A stretch of DNA of 64,000 nt from Nemertoderma westbladi (Eukaryota; Xenacoelomorpha; Nemertodermatida; Nemertodermatidae): NCBI GenBank assembly GCA_032718475.1, contig JAUCBJ010001197.1, forward strand, positions 45,889 through 109,888, read 5' to 3'. Position numbers and translations under genes: made by a program. The notes under the pieces are model-generated. The model was not told the origin of the DNA, ran no database searches, and saw only the letters and a list, made by a program, of their open reading frames with translations. Positions 50,801-61,756 of the stretch are shown in pieces (position 1 is the first letter of the stretch; every line of letters starts with the position of its first letter).

Positions 50801-51661
50801 TTAATCAACAACAAGTTGAAAGTTCCTCGAGCGGAGTTAAAAGCGGCTCTATACGCTACAGCCATCGGCCGGAATGTAACCGAACAGATTGACTATACAT
50901 TAGAGAAAACTGTCTATTGGACCGACGCTTTACTCGTGTTAGAGTATATAACCAATGAAGTCTGTCAGTTCAGCGTCTTCGTTACCAACAGAGTAGCCAT
51001 CATACTTAGTCGCACGACGATGGACCAATGGAGACATTGCCCCGGAACGATTAACCCAGCAGACATCGCGTCCCGAGGAGCGACTCCAAAGGAATTGGTA
51101 AATACTCCCGAATGGTTAGGAGGACCTGACTTTCTCTACAGGGAAGAAGAAGAATGGCCTCCCCATCTCACAACAGCAGAGATCAGACAGGCCAAGGGAG
51201 CGGAGAAAGTTAAGCCCAAAACTCGAGCGAGTAAATCGAAGTTGTTTAAACCTGCGGTTGATCTATCTGTATTATTTACTTCCGGAGAGGATGCTTTGGA
51301 TCAGAAACCCACCGCCACGACCAAAGAAGTCTTGGAAATCCGTGACAAGGATTGGAAATCTGGAATACCAGATATCTCTCAGGGACTCTCACCTCTCCTG
51401 CAGAGAGCGACGGACCACTATAGCTCCTGGAATCGGCTTTGTGACGCCGTCATATACTTTGAGCGATGTTTCTATCGTCACTATTCCAGGACGAAGAGGA
51501 AACCTGGAATTGTATTCAGGATGCAGCGACTCAATCACCCAGTCGGTCGTTTGTGTTTATCGGAAGGGAATGGAGGACTCTCCGGAAACTGTGGAAGGCA
51601 AGATTCTCTTCCCACGACCACCTCCCTAATCCTTCAAACATCTAGGGACTCCATAACGTAA
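44882..51661 (+). CDS. BEL-B Gag-protease-RT-RNase H polyprotein (2259 codons, no integrase)
   Basis: The first ATG after the leader opens MSDTKQNLSDSLLD. Residues 1-370 are an unrecognised Gag extension. Residues about 375-490 form an Ala/Glu/Lys coiled coil from a tandem AEAERKAA repeat. A DUF1759-like Gag core spans about 810-990. Three zinc motifs follow at 1094 (CALCDGTHYLNRC), 1127 (CYNCLRQGHQRRTC) and just after (CAKCGAKHH). The protease Asp is at 1269 (LLDSGSTGTF). RT has VVFDGSA, DIEGMFLQV and catalytic YMDD at 1764. RNase H has Asp 1944 (FGDAS), RAELKAA and WTDALL. The frame goes on into the pre-integrase linker (HYSSWNRLCDAVIYFERCF) and then 70 unrelated residues to the stop. The HHCC and DDE motifs are absent. 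The rest is intact. Confidence 0.95.
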   Translation: MSDTKQNLSDSLLDVTICDSDRDVQPSGRKSSSPPTVRKVIPPVVITEPRLVQHRRSIIGTRAQVKRDQKAAEQQQPVSQELIPQRPSSSSSEDTVELTPESGAEMTDAVYTDPLLILPAAVLAGLLIAVEEHQIDWARSQRSTRDSYAGYTSEELKSIVESQWNFPGPGLPFDLSEAAWEDIHRMGVAKETIDPAVWKRSAAGYAQGFFSSMERVERQLFQQPQGPQEQGSLLYQVRERVLRIRLILSAFEEASKRKQDTSLQVAVKTWFQRVSRQVQGAAQWKAQLEERSTHGESTDATFSQVESEATAEKPHKRDAIDIYLSDYQRFVGDEELRRRLDGLSPNSEGAQRVLDAIDVDRLAANQAKFDEQLRIARDQEEQLKKKRIEDRKAAAVAAAMAEAEAERKAAAAVAEAEAERKAAVAEAEAERKAAVAEAAAETERKAALAIAEAVVEAERRASEEATQLELEILQEKQDNFNKQLTASNMQMMSRSTPKRQGYTSSEEGDTTDTEGGGNRPRLSRRKRTFHRQKLPDLPPAVRRQLNNTNLGSTEPTDQIITIERLPTIVDEPEIIRPVLEITPSVIDTPVLPEATSKFPLHSTKLPVPSRTAQETVQVLDPERNIPDLSPVVPRPPATTLADPVSAVDWVDERRRGMDILLRKMEENQTRSSQQVRELEGTVQQLKGTVRESRLELQEVQQSIALERDKLVNTQKGIPPPSVTMCQPVRSEVSHAQGVEPTRIYTASEVETPIVNPIKGNYRPVDNDIPYRTDHNPRNLYTDNSILNSTMAQESFTRQMARTEARQAVKVGEIVKFNGDEMKWLPFNEYYKDNIQNSVLSNGEKLRYLIECLEGSPKLMALKFIGHPDGLRQVWDTLNIRYGNRNNIAGYLYAKLVAPRKFISSGIIEFSDEIQEICRQLDWLGKSHEYQNTMVIRAVASTLPKGGVGTRWDKKVLYMMEQQRRDPTMADLMSFLDGEVKLQLLKQSREKTPENKVSEKPVSRRKITPVCYTDDGESQTSQGEDSGKDTDRSYYVNKMPKDQVSKFKSRSNDRREPIRKTPPTSPKRIQVRKPEEKASVHNVTQNKVSNIKPKCALCDGTHYLNRCDEFLKKSLTERREVMWDKRLCYNCLRQGHQRRTCYSDIRCAKCGAKHHILLHAEFDRNSPNQVSDSELHVQFSDVNDTDLSEMEGFYTDEFSDENESCYMINTAVYRALTYEKDTDSDFILTTSERQPSWKAPSSNVGIREFPVVQVRVHGPKRSYVVNALLDSGSTGTFIDKELAEDIFAGQPKFQTKLNMSGIMQVWKSTITADYYVGALSTPQDELGEHSIRSVKMVAIKNFATTQADLYNWDEDESIQHLNIPRFQTDYPGVQILIGQNAHEALETLEKRPAQPQPLQTYAVRTRVGWYFTGPSRRTLKERLPQERVCQVSEWEDDASEGDDSTEGIPYSSDNDDVHQLFDEENTIELLKENEAWQNQVNLCQLLYPSEREAYNDELNDVIERHNAKIRDEHAVRFFTQEAVEPNSYDKALSVEEERAKQIQETTTCFLKDQGRYEVGLPFRKKEPKFINNRPLAEKRIAQLHRRLTANSSAKAMYQTQLEKFINKGYAERVPEETPVTERTYYLTHHYVPKPGKPNEVRVVFDGSALYMGQSLNSELLPGPNLLQSLLGILLRLRQYSIAFASDIEGMFLQVKVLDRDRDSLRFLWWPEGDLNQQPVEYWMTIQAFGIISSPSNACSVVRTTAEDNREAFSKEVIDNIKRDIYMDDNLKSLPSVEEAIEVAKGTVECLKRGGFRLTKFTSNSREFLESIPAEDRGAKDLDLIKDDLPETKTLGLKWDTERDILFFQLKQRDNPVRTKRICLSILSTYFDPLGFISPVILIARSLVQQMWLENHSWDDPLKGELLKQWMKWEDSLPAIEEFIISRSYFGHVLPTYSYQLHVFGDASDMGIGIVAYLRVETPDGIKVALVTSKALINNKLKVPRAELKAALYATAIGRNVTEQIDYTLEKTVYWTDALLVLEYITNEVCQFSVFVTNRVAIILSRTTMDQWRHCPGTINPADIASRGATPKELVNTPEWLGGPDFLYREEEEWPPHLTTAEIRQAKGAEKVKPKTRASKSKLFKPAVDLSVLFTSGEDALDQKPTATTKEVLEIRDKDWKSGIPDISQGLSPLLQRATDHYSSWNRLCDAVIYFERCFYRHYSRTKRKPGIVFRMQRLNHPVGRLCLSEGNGGLSGNCGRQDSLPTTTSLILQTSRDSIT

Positions 51662-54600
51662 CAACATATGGAGTGGGTGTGTGACTCTATTATTTTATAT
51701 TATTTTATTATTTTTATATTTATGTATGTATTACTATGTAATTCTATTATAATCGTTTTCTTTAATTTTATTCAGTAGAATGTTATTTTAGCGATTATTT
51801 AGTAGATTAGTGCAATATATATTCGCGTATATTACTTAATTACGTATATATTATATTTAATGCGACGGCAAGAAATAATTCTTTTCCTTCTTCCTTACTG
51901 TCCGTATTACATTACAAATACGTAACTACAGTAAGATGAAATGTCCGTACTTATTAAAGTACAATAAAGCCACTACTATATTTAAGTATTATTGGTAGGC
52001 AGAGTATTAGGAATGCAAAGTTCAGATCCTCGTGTCTCGGCTAAACCAAGCTCTGGGTAGACCTTGGAAACGACTTGCCTCTTCACACTGACATTGCTTC
52101 GTGTGATATTGCTCTCATACCGTATATTAAATAATACATATAGTAGCGTGATGTCCCTTTAACAGTAGCGTATAACGCAAAATAAATCTGTTAAACCCTT
52201 TGACCATCTGTAATTCTAGTCGATTAAGATATCGTGGCACCCACCGATATACTTGAAAGACAAATTATAGAATCAGTGGTTAACGTCCCCAGACAAGTTC
52301 TGGAATAAATCGGTGCCCATCTCAAATATTAATTAGTTAATATTTACAAATCAAATAAGTCAAAATCTGTAAAATTCAGATCCTTCAACAATTTTAGTCA
52401 ATTAAGATATCGTAGCATTTACCGATATTCTTAAAGAGACAATTTTCTTAGAATTAAGGATCTTGTGTCCCTAGACATGTTCTAGAATCAAAATATGTCC
52501 ATTTAATTATCAAATAATAAAATTTCAGGGAATAAATTTAAATTCATGCCTTTTAATGAATTTAATAAATTGCCATTTTTACGCAATTTATAACATCCCC
52601 AAAATTCCATTAATTAATAGATCAAGGGAGCGGAGATTTATATTATTATGCGTATGCGTGTACGAAAGTCTCCCAAACATAGTCAATAGCCGATAAAATT
52701 CATAAAGTCATGTATAAACAGGACATTGACTATTAAAGAATTACTATTAAATAACATCCCAGATCTGTATGCATTGGAAATTACCCTAATTCTACCGCTA
52801 GCTTTGCATAATGTCACCATAGCAACAACCACGCTAGAATTAGAATGGAGTTAAAAGAACAATAGAAAGCTTGCCCATTGAATAGCATAGGGAATAAATA
52901 GCGCACTGCTAGTATCCAAGGATACATAATAATACAGTGACATTCTGGAAGGCATTGACTAACGGACAAATGGCCCGAATGTGTGTAATTTGTGACAAGT
53001 TGTGTGTGGTATTTGTGAGTTTATAGGTGAATGTTACTGCTAAGGTGTGTTTACAGTAGCTAGTCGCAATCGTAAAAGTAACCTAACTCTCCAAGGAAAA
53101 CCTGAAGTACATCTAAGCCTTTGGGACGGACAGTCGAGTGACTTGTGCCGGTTGTCGTTGTCGTTGTGCGGCTACGTCGTTGGTGAAAGTACAGCGGCGA
53201 CGACACATCGGCGCTGAGGATCTCGTACTGTCCGGGGGTTAATTGGAGTAGGCAGCGACGCTCGCTAGCCTAAATATAAACTCCTTATAATGTGGATAAA
53301 CTCATATATAGCAGACATGACGGAGTTGATAGAAGATGGTCTTGGTATCGGGGAGCGATATACTCTACTTTTACAAGCGTTTGTTGATAGCTTAATACGC
53401 GGCGACGTTAGTCCAACTGCTGCAGAGGACGATGGTCGTTATATCGAACCGACAATGTCCCAAGTGCAGCTCTCGCGAGAGTTGGACTATAGAAAATTCG
53501 CTGCTCGATATACGCAGCGTAATGGTACGTATATGGGCTTCTTAACTACTGGTCATTCTATCAATTTACACAATACGGACTATGTCGACTATATATCCTG
53601 CCCAGCGGAGTCGGAATCATAAACTGAAATTCGAAGGCGAAAATTCTATTCGAAATTGGCTCGAAAGAAAAGACATTAAAGAAACAAATAAACGCGGTAA
53701 CTCCAACATATATTTGGAATTCTTGATAGAAGCATTGTAACAACAAATAAATATCATCCGCGTTACCCCTACCAGACGTGCGTCTTTGGTATTATTACGA
53801 TAAATGCCCTAGATCCAGCCAATAAACGGAAAGACATAAACATCCACGGAAACGTTGTGTTAAACACAGTTGTGCTCGTTATATTTACTGGAGTTTCGAG
53901 CGAAACTTGTTTGACGTACCACCTATGCTCACTCGGCTCGAACGATCCTGGAGTAAACCTACGATCAGAGTCCCGGAATACTCGATCAAACCTCCTCATT
54001 CCTTAGTTGGACCTCAGACCTGCGATCCTGGTGGTGTCGCGGATCCTCGTGGACTGTATTCACTGTTCAAAGATCTAGTGCTACCCTAACAATTAATCGG
54101 TAACACTCCGACAGTGATTTCTAGCTAGCCGCCCATCTTACCTAGCCGGATTGTGATGCGGACACCTAATATCACTATCCAACCGTATGGTCATCCCCGT
54201 TTAACGCGATACAACCCTTCATCAAGGTGAAGGAGAGTTTTGTACGAAACGAGTTAAACGTGATTCTATAAAGATCAAAAAGGAAACCTGCGTTTGTTCA
54301 GATAAACGTAAGTTATAACAGTAAGTCCAATCGATAAACGAATTGGCCTTATCTCGGTTCGATTGGGAAATCTCGAATCTCTAAGAAGATATCAAGCTTA
54401 GAAAACCCTATTCTCTGCGAGAGTTTTGGACGAACATATCCCATGACAAGCGGAGGAAAATCAGCTCGAGGAGAAGCATATCGAAATGGACGAGACACCG
54501 ACAGTAAACCCAAACCTTCTAATGCAATCATATTGCACCCTTCACCCAGGAGTTATGGCCCTCCTAGTAAAGTGGTTCCCCCCAAAGAGAAAAGGACTCT

Positions 54601-54727
54601 TGCTAGCTTTAAAAAACTGCGTAAACGCCGTCCGCGCAAGAAAGACTAACTGTTTAGAGTATCTTTAGGTTTTAGAAACTGTGATTTTTATATTTTATAG
54701 ACTGAAAATCCCATTTTCTGGGAGCGG
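51662..54727 (+). other. BEL-B non-coding 3' region in place of integrase
   Basis: Three kilobases of mostly AT-rich sequence between the polyprotein stop and the 3' LTR. No integrase or envelope-like protein is readable in any frame. A diverged direct duplication lies at about 52216-52350 and 52393-52520 (shared: attaagatatcgt, ccgatat, ttct(g/a)gaat). A 110-codon ORF (53290-53622, MWINSYIADMTELIED) and a basic 68-codon ORF (54443-54649) are unrecognised and may be chance. Confidence 0.75.
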
Positions 54728-55962
54728 TGTAAAAGCCTTTGCTGAATTGCCCCGTTATTTTTATTATCTTTTACATTAAAATACTCTGTAGTTGATTTAA
54801 TAAGTGTAAGAGACCGTATTATTGCTGTATCGGTGTTTTTAGAGGATTTAAGACCTATTTCCTCCGTATGTGTACTGTGAAAGGCATATTTTATGATTCT
54901 ATGGCAATTCGTGACGCAAAGGGGTGATAGCTACTCTTGAACAGTAGTTACTATGACTACGGTTAACAGCTGACATTCATACGTGTTGATTTCCTTTGTT
55001 CTACGGCGTCTCTCAGTTCAGTCAGCCAATTAGAGCGTTTTTGTGGCTCCTTGTACAGAAAATTTCCGAGAAATGACGCAATGCCTATGTGCAGTGTTTA
55101 CATTCAGTCCTGAGCCAAAGAAAGAACGGCTTGGAAGTATTTTGTGCTTTACTGTTTTAGCCGTACACTAGTAGGCTTAATCATAAGGACATATATCCGT
55201 TATCTAACTTGACTAACCTAACTCAATGCAATCAATGCATACTGCAGTACTGCATACACTGCATACTGTGTAACACTGTGCATACTTTATATTGTTATAC
55301 TGCTATTTGCTGTCTGTACTTCATAATTTGGTTGATGAATTATTATATTTGGAATAACGATAAATAACCCCGAAAACCCAATATTCTTGATATACTGAAG
55401 GTAAGAGAGAAAGGTTATACATAACGATTGTGACTTATGTTAAAGTGGTTTGAAGTGAATCTAATGTTATTTGATAGCCCCTACATGAGTCAGTCCGTGT
55501 TCCTTTTATATGTAACTAAAATCAGTGAAGATTGGCAGATTAGTGTGCAGTATTGTGCAGCATTGTGTGCGAGTGATACTGATAACGAAGCATTCCTAAA
55601 GAATGCGCCATATATGTGAATTATAATTAAGCCATATCGTTGTGAGTAGTTTAAGTCATAACTCTGTTTATATAGATAGAGCGCCACGTCCTAAAGGAAC
55701 TGTTAATATTCCCCGAAAGTGAATAATATTGTCAGAGATTATATAATACTGTCAGTCGAATAATACATTAAGCTTACATAGCAATAAAATTAAGCCGTCG
55801 AACCCAATCTCCCGGGAATTATCCAGCGGGTGAATGATCGCGCACAGATTGGTTTCGACTAGTGTAGTGAATCAAATATTTGTCATCGGCTAAAGTGATT
55901 TATTATCTAACATACATCCTAATTTGGCAGGTTAAACTGCCAAAGGTCTGAAAGCGCGAACA
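54728..55962 (+). repeat. BEL-B 3' LTR
   Basis: Same length and termini as the 5' LTR, with four substitutions. The preceding ctgggagcgg is a weak polypurine stretch. TAGGG follows at 55963-55967. Confidence 0.95.
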
Positions 55963-56068
55963 TAGGGTAAGGGCTGGGGTCTATGCTGGCTGTATGAAAA
56001 CACTGTTTTTTAATGAACGTTTTCGCCCTAACCGGGCTACTTCAGTCTCTAATGATACTGTATGAGGA

Positions 56069-56820
56069 ATGTATCAACTTGTACTAAATAAAAGGTCATG
56101 CAGCACCCAAGGTGTACTAAATAACAGGTCATGCAGCACCCAAGGTGTACTAAATAAAAGGTCATGCAGCACCCAAGGTATATTAACACCTTGGCAACTA
56201 CAAGATAAAAATTCCAGAAAGACATTTTATTACATTTCTATGAATCCTAGTCATCATAACCAGTCTTGATAATCAGTCATAATCAGTCACCTAACCAAAG
56301 TTGCATAAGAGAGGTTTCTAAGGAAATATTATGAAAATAGTGTCATAAATAGGGAAACGATCGGCCTCCGCTAATTTCAGCAATCAGCTCGCTGCATGAC
56401 ATGTTATTTAGTACACCTTGGGTGCTGCATGACCTGTTATTTAGTACACCTTGGGTGCTGCATGACCTGTTATTTAGTACACCTTGGGTGCTGCATGACC
56501 TGTTATTTAGTACACCTTGGGTGCTGCATGATCTGTTATTTAGTACACCTTGGGTGCTGCATGATCTGTTATTTAGTACACCTTGGGTGCTGCATGACCT
56601 GTTATTTAGTACACCTTGGGTGCTGCATGACCTGTTATTTAGTACAGCTTGGGTGCTGCATGACCTGTTATTTAGTACACCTTGGGTGCTGCATGACCTG
56701 TTATTTAGTACACCTTGGGTGCTGCATGATCTGTTATTTAGTACACCTTGGGTGCTGCATGACCTGTTATTTAGTACACCTTGGGTGCTGCATGACCTGT
56801 TATTTAGTACACCTTGGAAT
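56069..56820. repeat. 33-bp minisatellite with inverted left copies
   Basis: From about 56393 to 56820 some 13 units of tgcatgacctgttatttagt plus acaccttgggtgc run in one direction. At about 56080-56185 three units run in the opposite direction (ggtcatgcagcacccaaggt). The arms are separated by about 210 bp of unique sequence, so the locus can form a long hairpin. Period 33 lacks stops in three frames, giving spurious ORFs on both strands. Confidence 0.92.
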
Positions 56821-56944
56821 GTATATATAGTTAAAATTATTGCATCCCTCCACCCAATCAATATTCCCTCTCTTTTATAATACGGGGTTCTGTTATAAAC
56901 TAATAAGGGTACATTAATAGCATAAATGGGGAGAAATAGAAATA

Positions 56945-59900
56945 TACAAACAGTAGTTTAACTACTGTATAACTATCATTAAATAAGGAAAAGAAACATA
57001 CTTAAATCAAAATAAAATAAATACCAGATGTAGAGACTACTTAGTTAGGTTATACAGTAGTTTAACTACTGTATAACTATCATTAAATAAGGAAAAGAAA
57101 CATACTTAAATCAAAATAAAATAAATACCAGATGTAGAGACTACTTAGTTACAGTAGGTTATACAGTAGTTTAACTACTGTATAACTATCATTAAATAAG
57201 GAAAAGATACACATCCTTAAATCAAAATAAAATAAATACCAGATGTAGAGACTACTTAGTTAGGTTATACAGTAGTTTAACTACTGTATAACTATCATTA
57301 AATAAGGAAAAGAAACATCCTTAAATTAAAATAAAATAAATACCAGATGTAGAGACTACTTAGTTAGGTTATACAGTAGTTTAACTACTGTATAACTATC
57401 ATTAAATAAGGAAAAGAAACATCCTTAAATTAAAATAAAATAAATACCAGATGTAGAGACTACTTAGTTACAGTAGGTTATACAGTAGTTTAACTACTGT
57501 ATAACTATCATTAAATAAGGAAAAGAAACATCCTTAAATTAAAATAAAATAAATACCAGATGTAGAGACTACTTAGTTACAGTAGGTTATACAGTAGTTT
57601 AACTACTGTATAACTATCATTAAATAAGGAAAAGAAACATCCTTAAATTAAAATAAAATAAATACCAGATGTAGAGACTACTTAGTTACAGTAGGTTATA
57701 CAGTAGTTTAACTACTGTATAACTATCATTAAATAAGGAAAAGAAACATACTTAAATCAAAATAAAGTAAATACCAGATGTAGAGACTACTTAGTTAGGT
57801 TATACAGTAGTTTAACTACTGTATAACTATCATTAAATAAGGAAAAGAAACATCCTTAAATTAAAATAAAATAAATACCAGATGTAGAGACTACTTAGTT
57901 AGGTTATACAGTAGTTTAACTACTGTATAACTATCATTAAATAAGGAAAAGAAACATACTTAAATCAAAATAAAATAAATACCAGATGTAGAGACTACTT
58001 AGTTACAGTAGGTTATACAGTAGTTTAACTATTGTATAACTATCATTAAATAAGGAAAAGAAACATCCTTAAATCAAAATAAAATAAATACCAGATGTAG
58101 AGACTACTTAGTTACAGTAGGTTATACAGTAGTTTAACTATTGTATAACTATCATTAAATAAGGAAAAGAAACATCCTTAAATCAAAATAAAATAAATAC
58201 CAGATGTAGAGACTACTTAGTTACAGTAGGTTATACAGTAGTTTAACTACTGTATAACTATCATTAAATAAGGAAAAGAAACATCCTTAAATTAAAATAA
58301 AATAAATACCAGATGTAGAGACTACTTAGTTACAGTAGGTTATACAGTAGTTTAACTACTGTATAACTATCATTAAATAAGGAAAAGAAACATCCTTAAA
58401 TTAAAATAAAATAAATACCAGATGTAGAGACTACTTAGTTACAGTAGGTTATACAGTAGTTTAACTATTGTATAACTATCATTAAATAAGGAAAAGAAAC
58501 ATACTTAAATTAAAATAAAATAAATACCAGATGTAGAGACTACTTAGTTACAGTAGGTTATACAGTAGTTTAACTACTGTATAACTATCATTAAATAAGG
58601 AAAAGAAACATCCTTAAATTAAAATAAAATAAATACCAGATGTAGAGACTACTTAGTTACAGTAGGTTATACAGTAGTTTAACTATTGTATAACTATCAT
58701 TAAATAAGGAAAAGAAACATACTTAAATCAAAATAAAATAAATACCAGATGTAGAGACTACTTAGTTACAGTAGGTTATACAGTAGTTTAACTACTGTAT
58801 AACTATCATTAAATAAGGAAAAGAAACATCCTTAAATTAAAATAAAATAAATACCAGATGTAGAGACTACTTAGTTAGGTTATACAGTAGTTTAACTACT
58901 GTATAACTATCATTAAATAAGGAAAAGAAACATCCTTAAATTAAAATAAAATAAATACCAGATGTAGAGACTACTTAGTTACAGTAGGTTATACAGTAGT
59001 TTAACTATTGTATAACTATCATTAAATAAGGAAAAGAAACATACTTAAATCAAAATAAAATAAATACCAGATGTAGAGACTACTTAGTTACAGTAGGTTA
59101 TACAGTAGTTTAACTACTGTATAACTATCATTAAATAAGGAAAAGATACACATCCTTAAATCAAAATAAAATAAATACCAGATGTAGAGACTACTTAGTT
59201 AGGTTATACAGTAGTTTAACTACTGTATAACTATCATTAAATAAGGAAAAGAAACATCCTTAAATTAAAATAAAATAAATACCAGATGTAGAGACTACTT
59301 AGTTAGGTTATACAGTAGTTTAACTACTGTATAACTATCATTAAATAAGGAAAAGAAACATCCTTAAATTAAAATAAAATAAATACCAGATGTAGAGACT
59401 ACTTAGTTACAGTAGGTTATACAGTAGTTTAACTACTGTATAACTATCATTAAATAAGGAAAAGAAACATACTTAAATCAAAATAAAATAAATACCAGAT
59501 GTAGAGACTACTTAGTTAGGTTATACAGTAGTTTAACTACTGTATAACTATCATTAAATAAGGAAAAGAAACATACTTAAATCAAAATAAAATAAATACC
59601 AGATGTAGAGACTACTTAGTTACAGTAGGTTATACAGTAGTTTAACTACTGTATAACTATCATTAAATAAGGAAAAGATACACATCCTTAAATCAAAATA
59701 AAATAAATACCAGATGTAGAGACTACTTAGTTAGGTTATACAGTAGTTTAACTACTGTATAACTATCATTAAATAAGGAAAAGAAACATCCTTAAATTAA
59801 AATAAAATAAATACCAGATGTAGAGACTACTTAGTTACAGTAGGTTATACAGTAGTTTAACTACTGTATAACTATCATTAAATAAGGAAAAGAAACATAC

Positions 59901-61253
59901 TTAAATCAAAATAAAATAAATACCAGATGTAGAGACTACTTAGTTAGGTTATACAGTAGTTTAACTACTGTATAACTATCATTAAATAAGGAAAAGAAAC
60001 ATACTTAAATCAAAATAAAATAAATACCAGATGTAGAGACTACTTAGTTACAGTAGGTTATACAGTAGTTTAACTACTGTATAACTATCATTAAATAAGG
60101 AAAAGATACACATCCTTAAATTAAAATAAAATAAATACCAGATGTAGAGACTACTTAGTTACAGTAGGTTATACAGTAGTTTAACTACTGTATAACTATC
60201 ATTAAATAAGGAAAAGAAACATACTTAAATCAAAATAAAATAAATACCAGATGTAGAGACTACTTAGTTAGGTTATACAGTAGTTTAACTACTGTATAAC
60301 TATCATTAAATAAGGAAAAGAAACATCCTTAAATCAAAATAAAATAAATACCAGATGTAGAGACTACTTAGTTACAGTAGGTTATACAGTAGTTTAACTA
60401 CTGTATAACTATCATTAAATAAGGAAAAGATACACATCCTTAAATCAAAATAAAATAAATACCAGATGTAGAGACTACTTAGTTACAGTAGGTTATACAG
60501 TAGTTTAACTACTGTATAACTATCATTAAATAAGGAAAAGAAACATCCTTAAATTAAAATAAAATAAATACCAGATGTAGAGACTACTTAGTTACAGTAG
60601 GTTATACAGTAGTTTAACTACTGTATAACTATCATTAAATAAGGAAAAGAAACATCCTTAAATTAAAATAAAATAAATACCAGATGTAGAGACTACTTAG
60701 TTACAGTAGGTTATACAGTAGTTTAACTACTGTATAACTATCATTAAATAAGGAAAAGAAACATCCTTAAATTAAAATAAAATAAATACCAGATGTAGAG
60801 ACTACTTAGTTACAGTAGGTTATACAGTAGTTTAACTACTGTATAACTATCATTAAATAAGGAAAAGAAACATCCTTAAATTAAAATAAAATAAATACCA
60901 GATGTAGAGACTACTTAGTTACAGTAGGTTATACAGTAGTTTAACTACTGTATAACTATCATTAAATAAGGAAAAGAAACATCCTTAAATTAAAATAAAA
61001 TAAATACCAGATGTAGAGACTACTTAGTTACAGTAGGTTATACAGTAGTTTAACTACTGTATAACTATCATTAAATAAGGAAAAGAAACATACTTAAATC
61101 AAAATAAAATAAATACCAGATGTAGAGACTACTTAGTTAGGTTATACAGTAGTTTAACTACTGTATAACTATCATTAAATAAGGAAAAGAAACATCCTTA
61201 AATTAAAATAAAATAAATACCAGATGTAGAGACTACTTAGTTAGGTTATACAG
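56945..61253. repeat. 104/109-bp satellite array with perfect palindrome, about 40 units
   Basis: Units begin gttatacagtagtt and end gactacttagttag or gactacttagttacagtag, 104 or 109 bp. Each carries a 14-bp perfect inverted repeat with a one-base centre (gttatacagtagtt-t-aactactgtataac). Variants (catcc or catac, gatacacatcc, aaatc or aaatt) are arranged in blocks. The gatacacatcc marker occurs near 57208, 59148, 59680, 60109 and 60429. A few units have one palindrome mismatch (aactattgtataac). It lies in dynein intron g-h. Confidence 0.95.
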
Positions 61254-61435
61254 TAGGCTTTAGAGATAGCATGGTTACATTGCACCTGCAGTTTGTTTCA
61301 TAATTGTTTATTGTTTGTTTAATTTTTACTTCTAAAACAGTAAAACATAATGCTTTTACTGAATTGTTTTTAAATTATAAAACAATTGGATGAAAGAATC
61401 TTATAGGCTCGTGTAGGCCCTGTTGTTCAGCACCA

Positions 61436-61660
61436 TATGGCCATGGGTGATCTTCCACAGTAAACACATCCTTTCTGTTTTCCCAGTTACCTTGGTTCCT
61501 ATTTATCGACCACAGAAGGATGAAAGCCAGGTCGGGCTCGGCTGTAGCATTTAAAGCGCTATGCCCAAATAGTGTTGCCCCATCTAGGGATCGAACCAGG
61601 GTTTTCTGATTGGAAGCCGTTGGATAGCGTGGAATAGCCCACGCTGCTGCCTTAAATTAA
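61436..61660 (-). mobile_element. tRNA-derived SINE (remnant)
   Basis: On the - strand a tRNA-like head runs ggcagcagcgtgggctattc, ... cttccaatcag, ... with a good B box ggttcgatccc (61597-61587 on -), followed by a body (gggcatagcgctttaaatgc, catccttctgtggtcgataa). No intact 3' tail or target-site duplication is clear. The stretches 61254-61435 and 61757-62290 hold nothing else I recognise. Confidence 0.65.
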
Positions 61661-61673
61661 GCATTTTAATATC

Positions 61674-61756
61674 TTTCGTTTTCAATAAATTGTAGGCCCT
61701 ACAATTAATTATATAATATACTGTATACTTAAGTATACAATTTATTGAAAACGAAA
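61674..61756. repeat. 21-bp perfect inverted repeat with inner palindrome
   Basis: tttcgttttcaataaattgt(a) at 61674-61694 is exactly complementary to 61736-61756, spaced by 41 bp. An inner 16-bp palindrome gtatacttaagtatac lies at 61722-61737. It could be the ends of a tiny MITE or a structured RNA hairpin. No flanking duplication was found. Confidence 0.85.

Larger units (their letters stand above)
41493..55967 (+). mobile_element. BEL/Pao retrotransposon BEL-B, full length between LTRs, integrase lacking
   Basis: LTRs 41498-42732 and 54728-55962 are each 1235 bp, begin TGT, end ACA and are flanked by an exact 5-bp TAGGG (41493-41497, 55963-55967). I find four differences between the LTRs (41618/54848, 42303/55533, 42311/55541, 42683/55913), about 99.7% identity, so the insertion is young. 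The 12.0-kb interior has a 2.1-kb leader, one 2259-codon polyprotein (Gag, protease, RT, RNase H) and 3.1 kb of non-coding DNA where integrase is expected. It is in the same orientation as the dynein gene, within intron g-h. Confidence 0.95.

Noticed and set aside
53290-53622. Envelope-like or integrase remnant in BEL-B
   Set aside because: The 110-codon ORF has no transmembrane segment, zinc motif or catalytic triad, and I recognise no family.
56343-56880. Three long ORFs on both strands
   Set aside because: A 33-bp unit without stops generates them; the content is purely repetitive.
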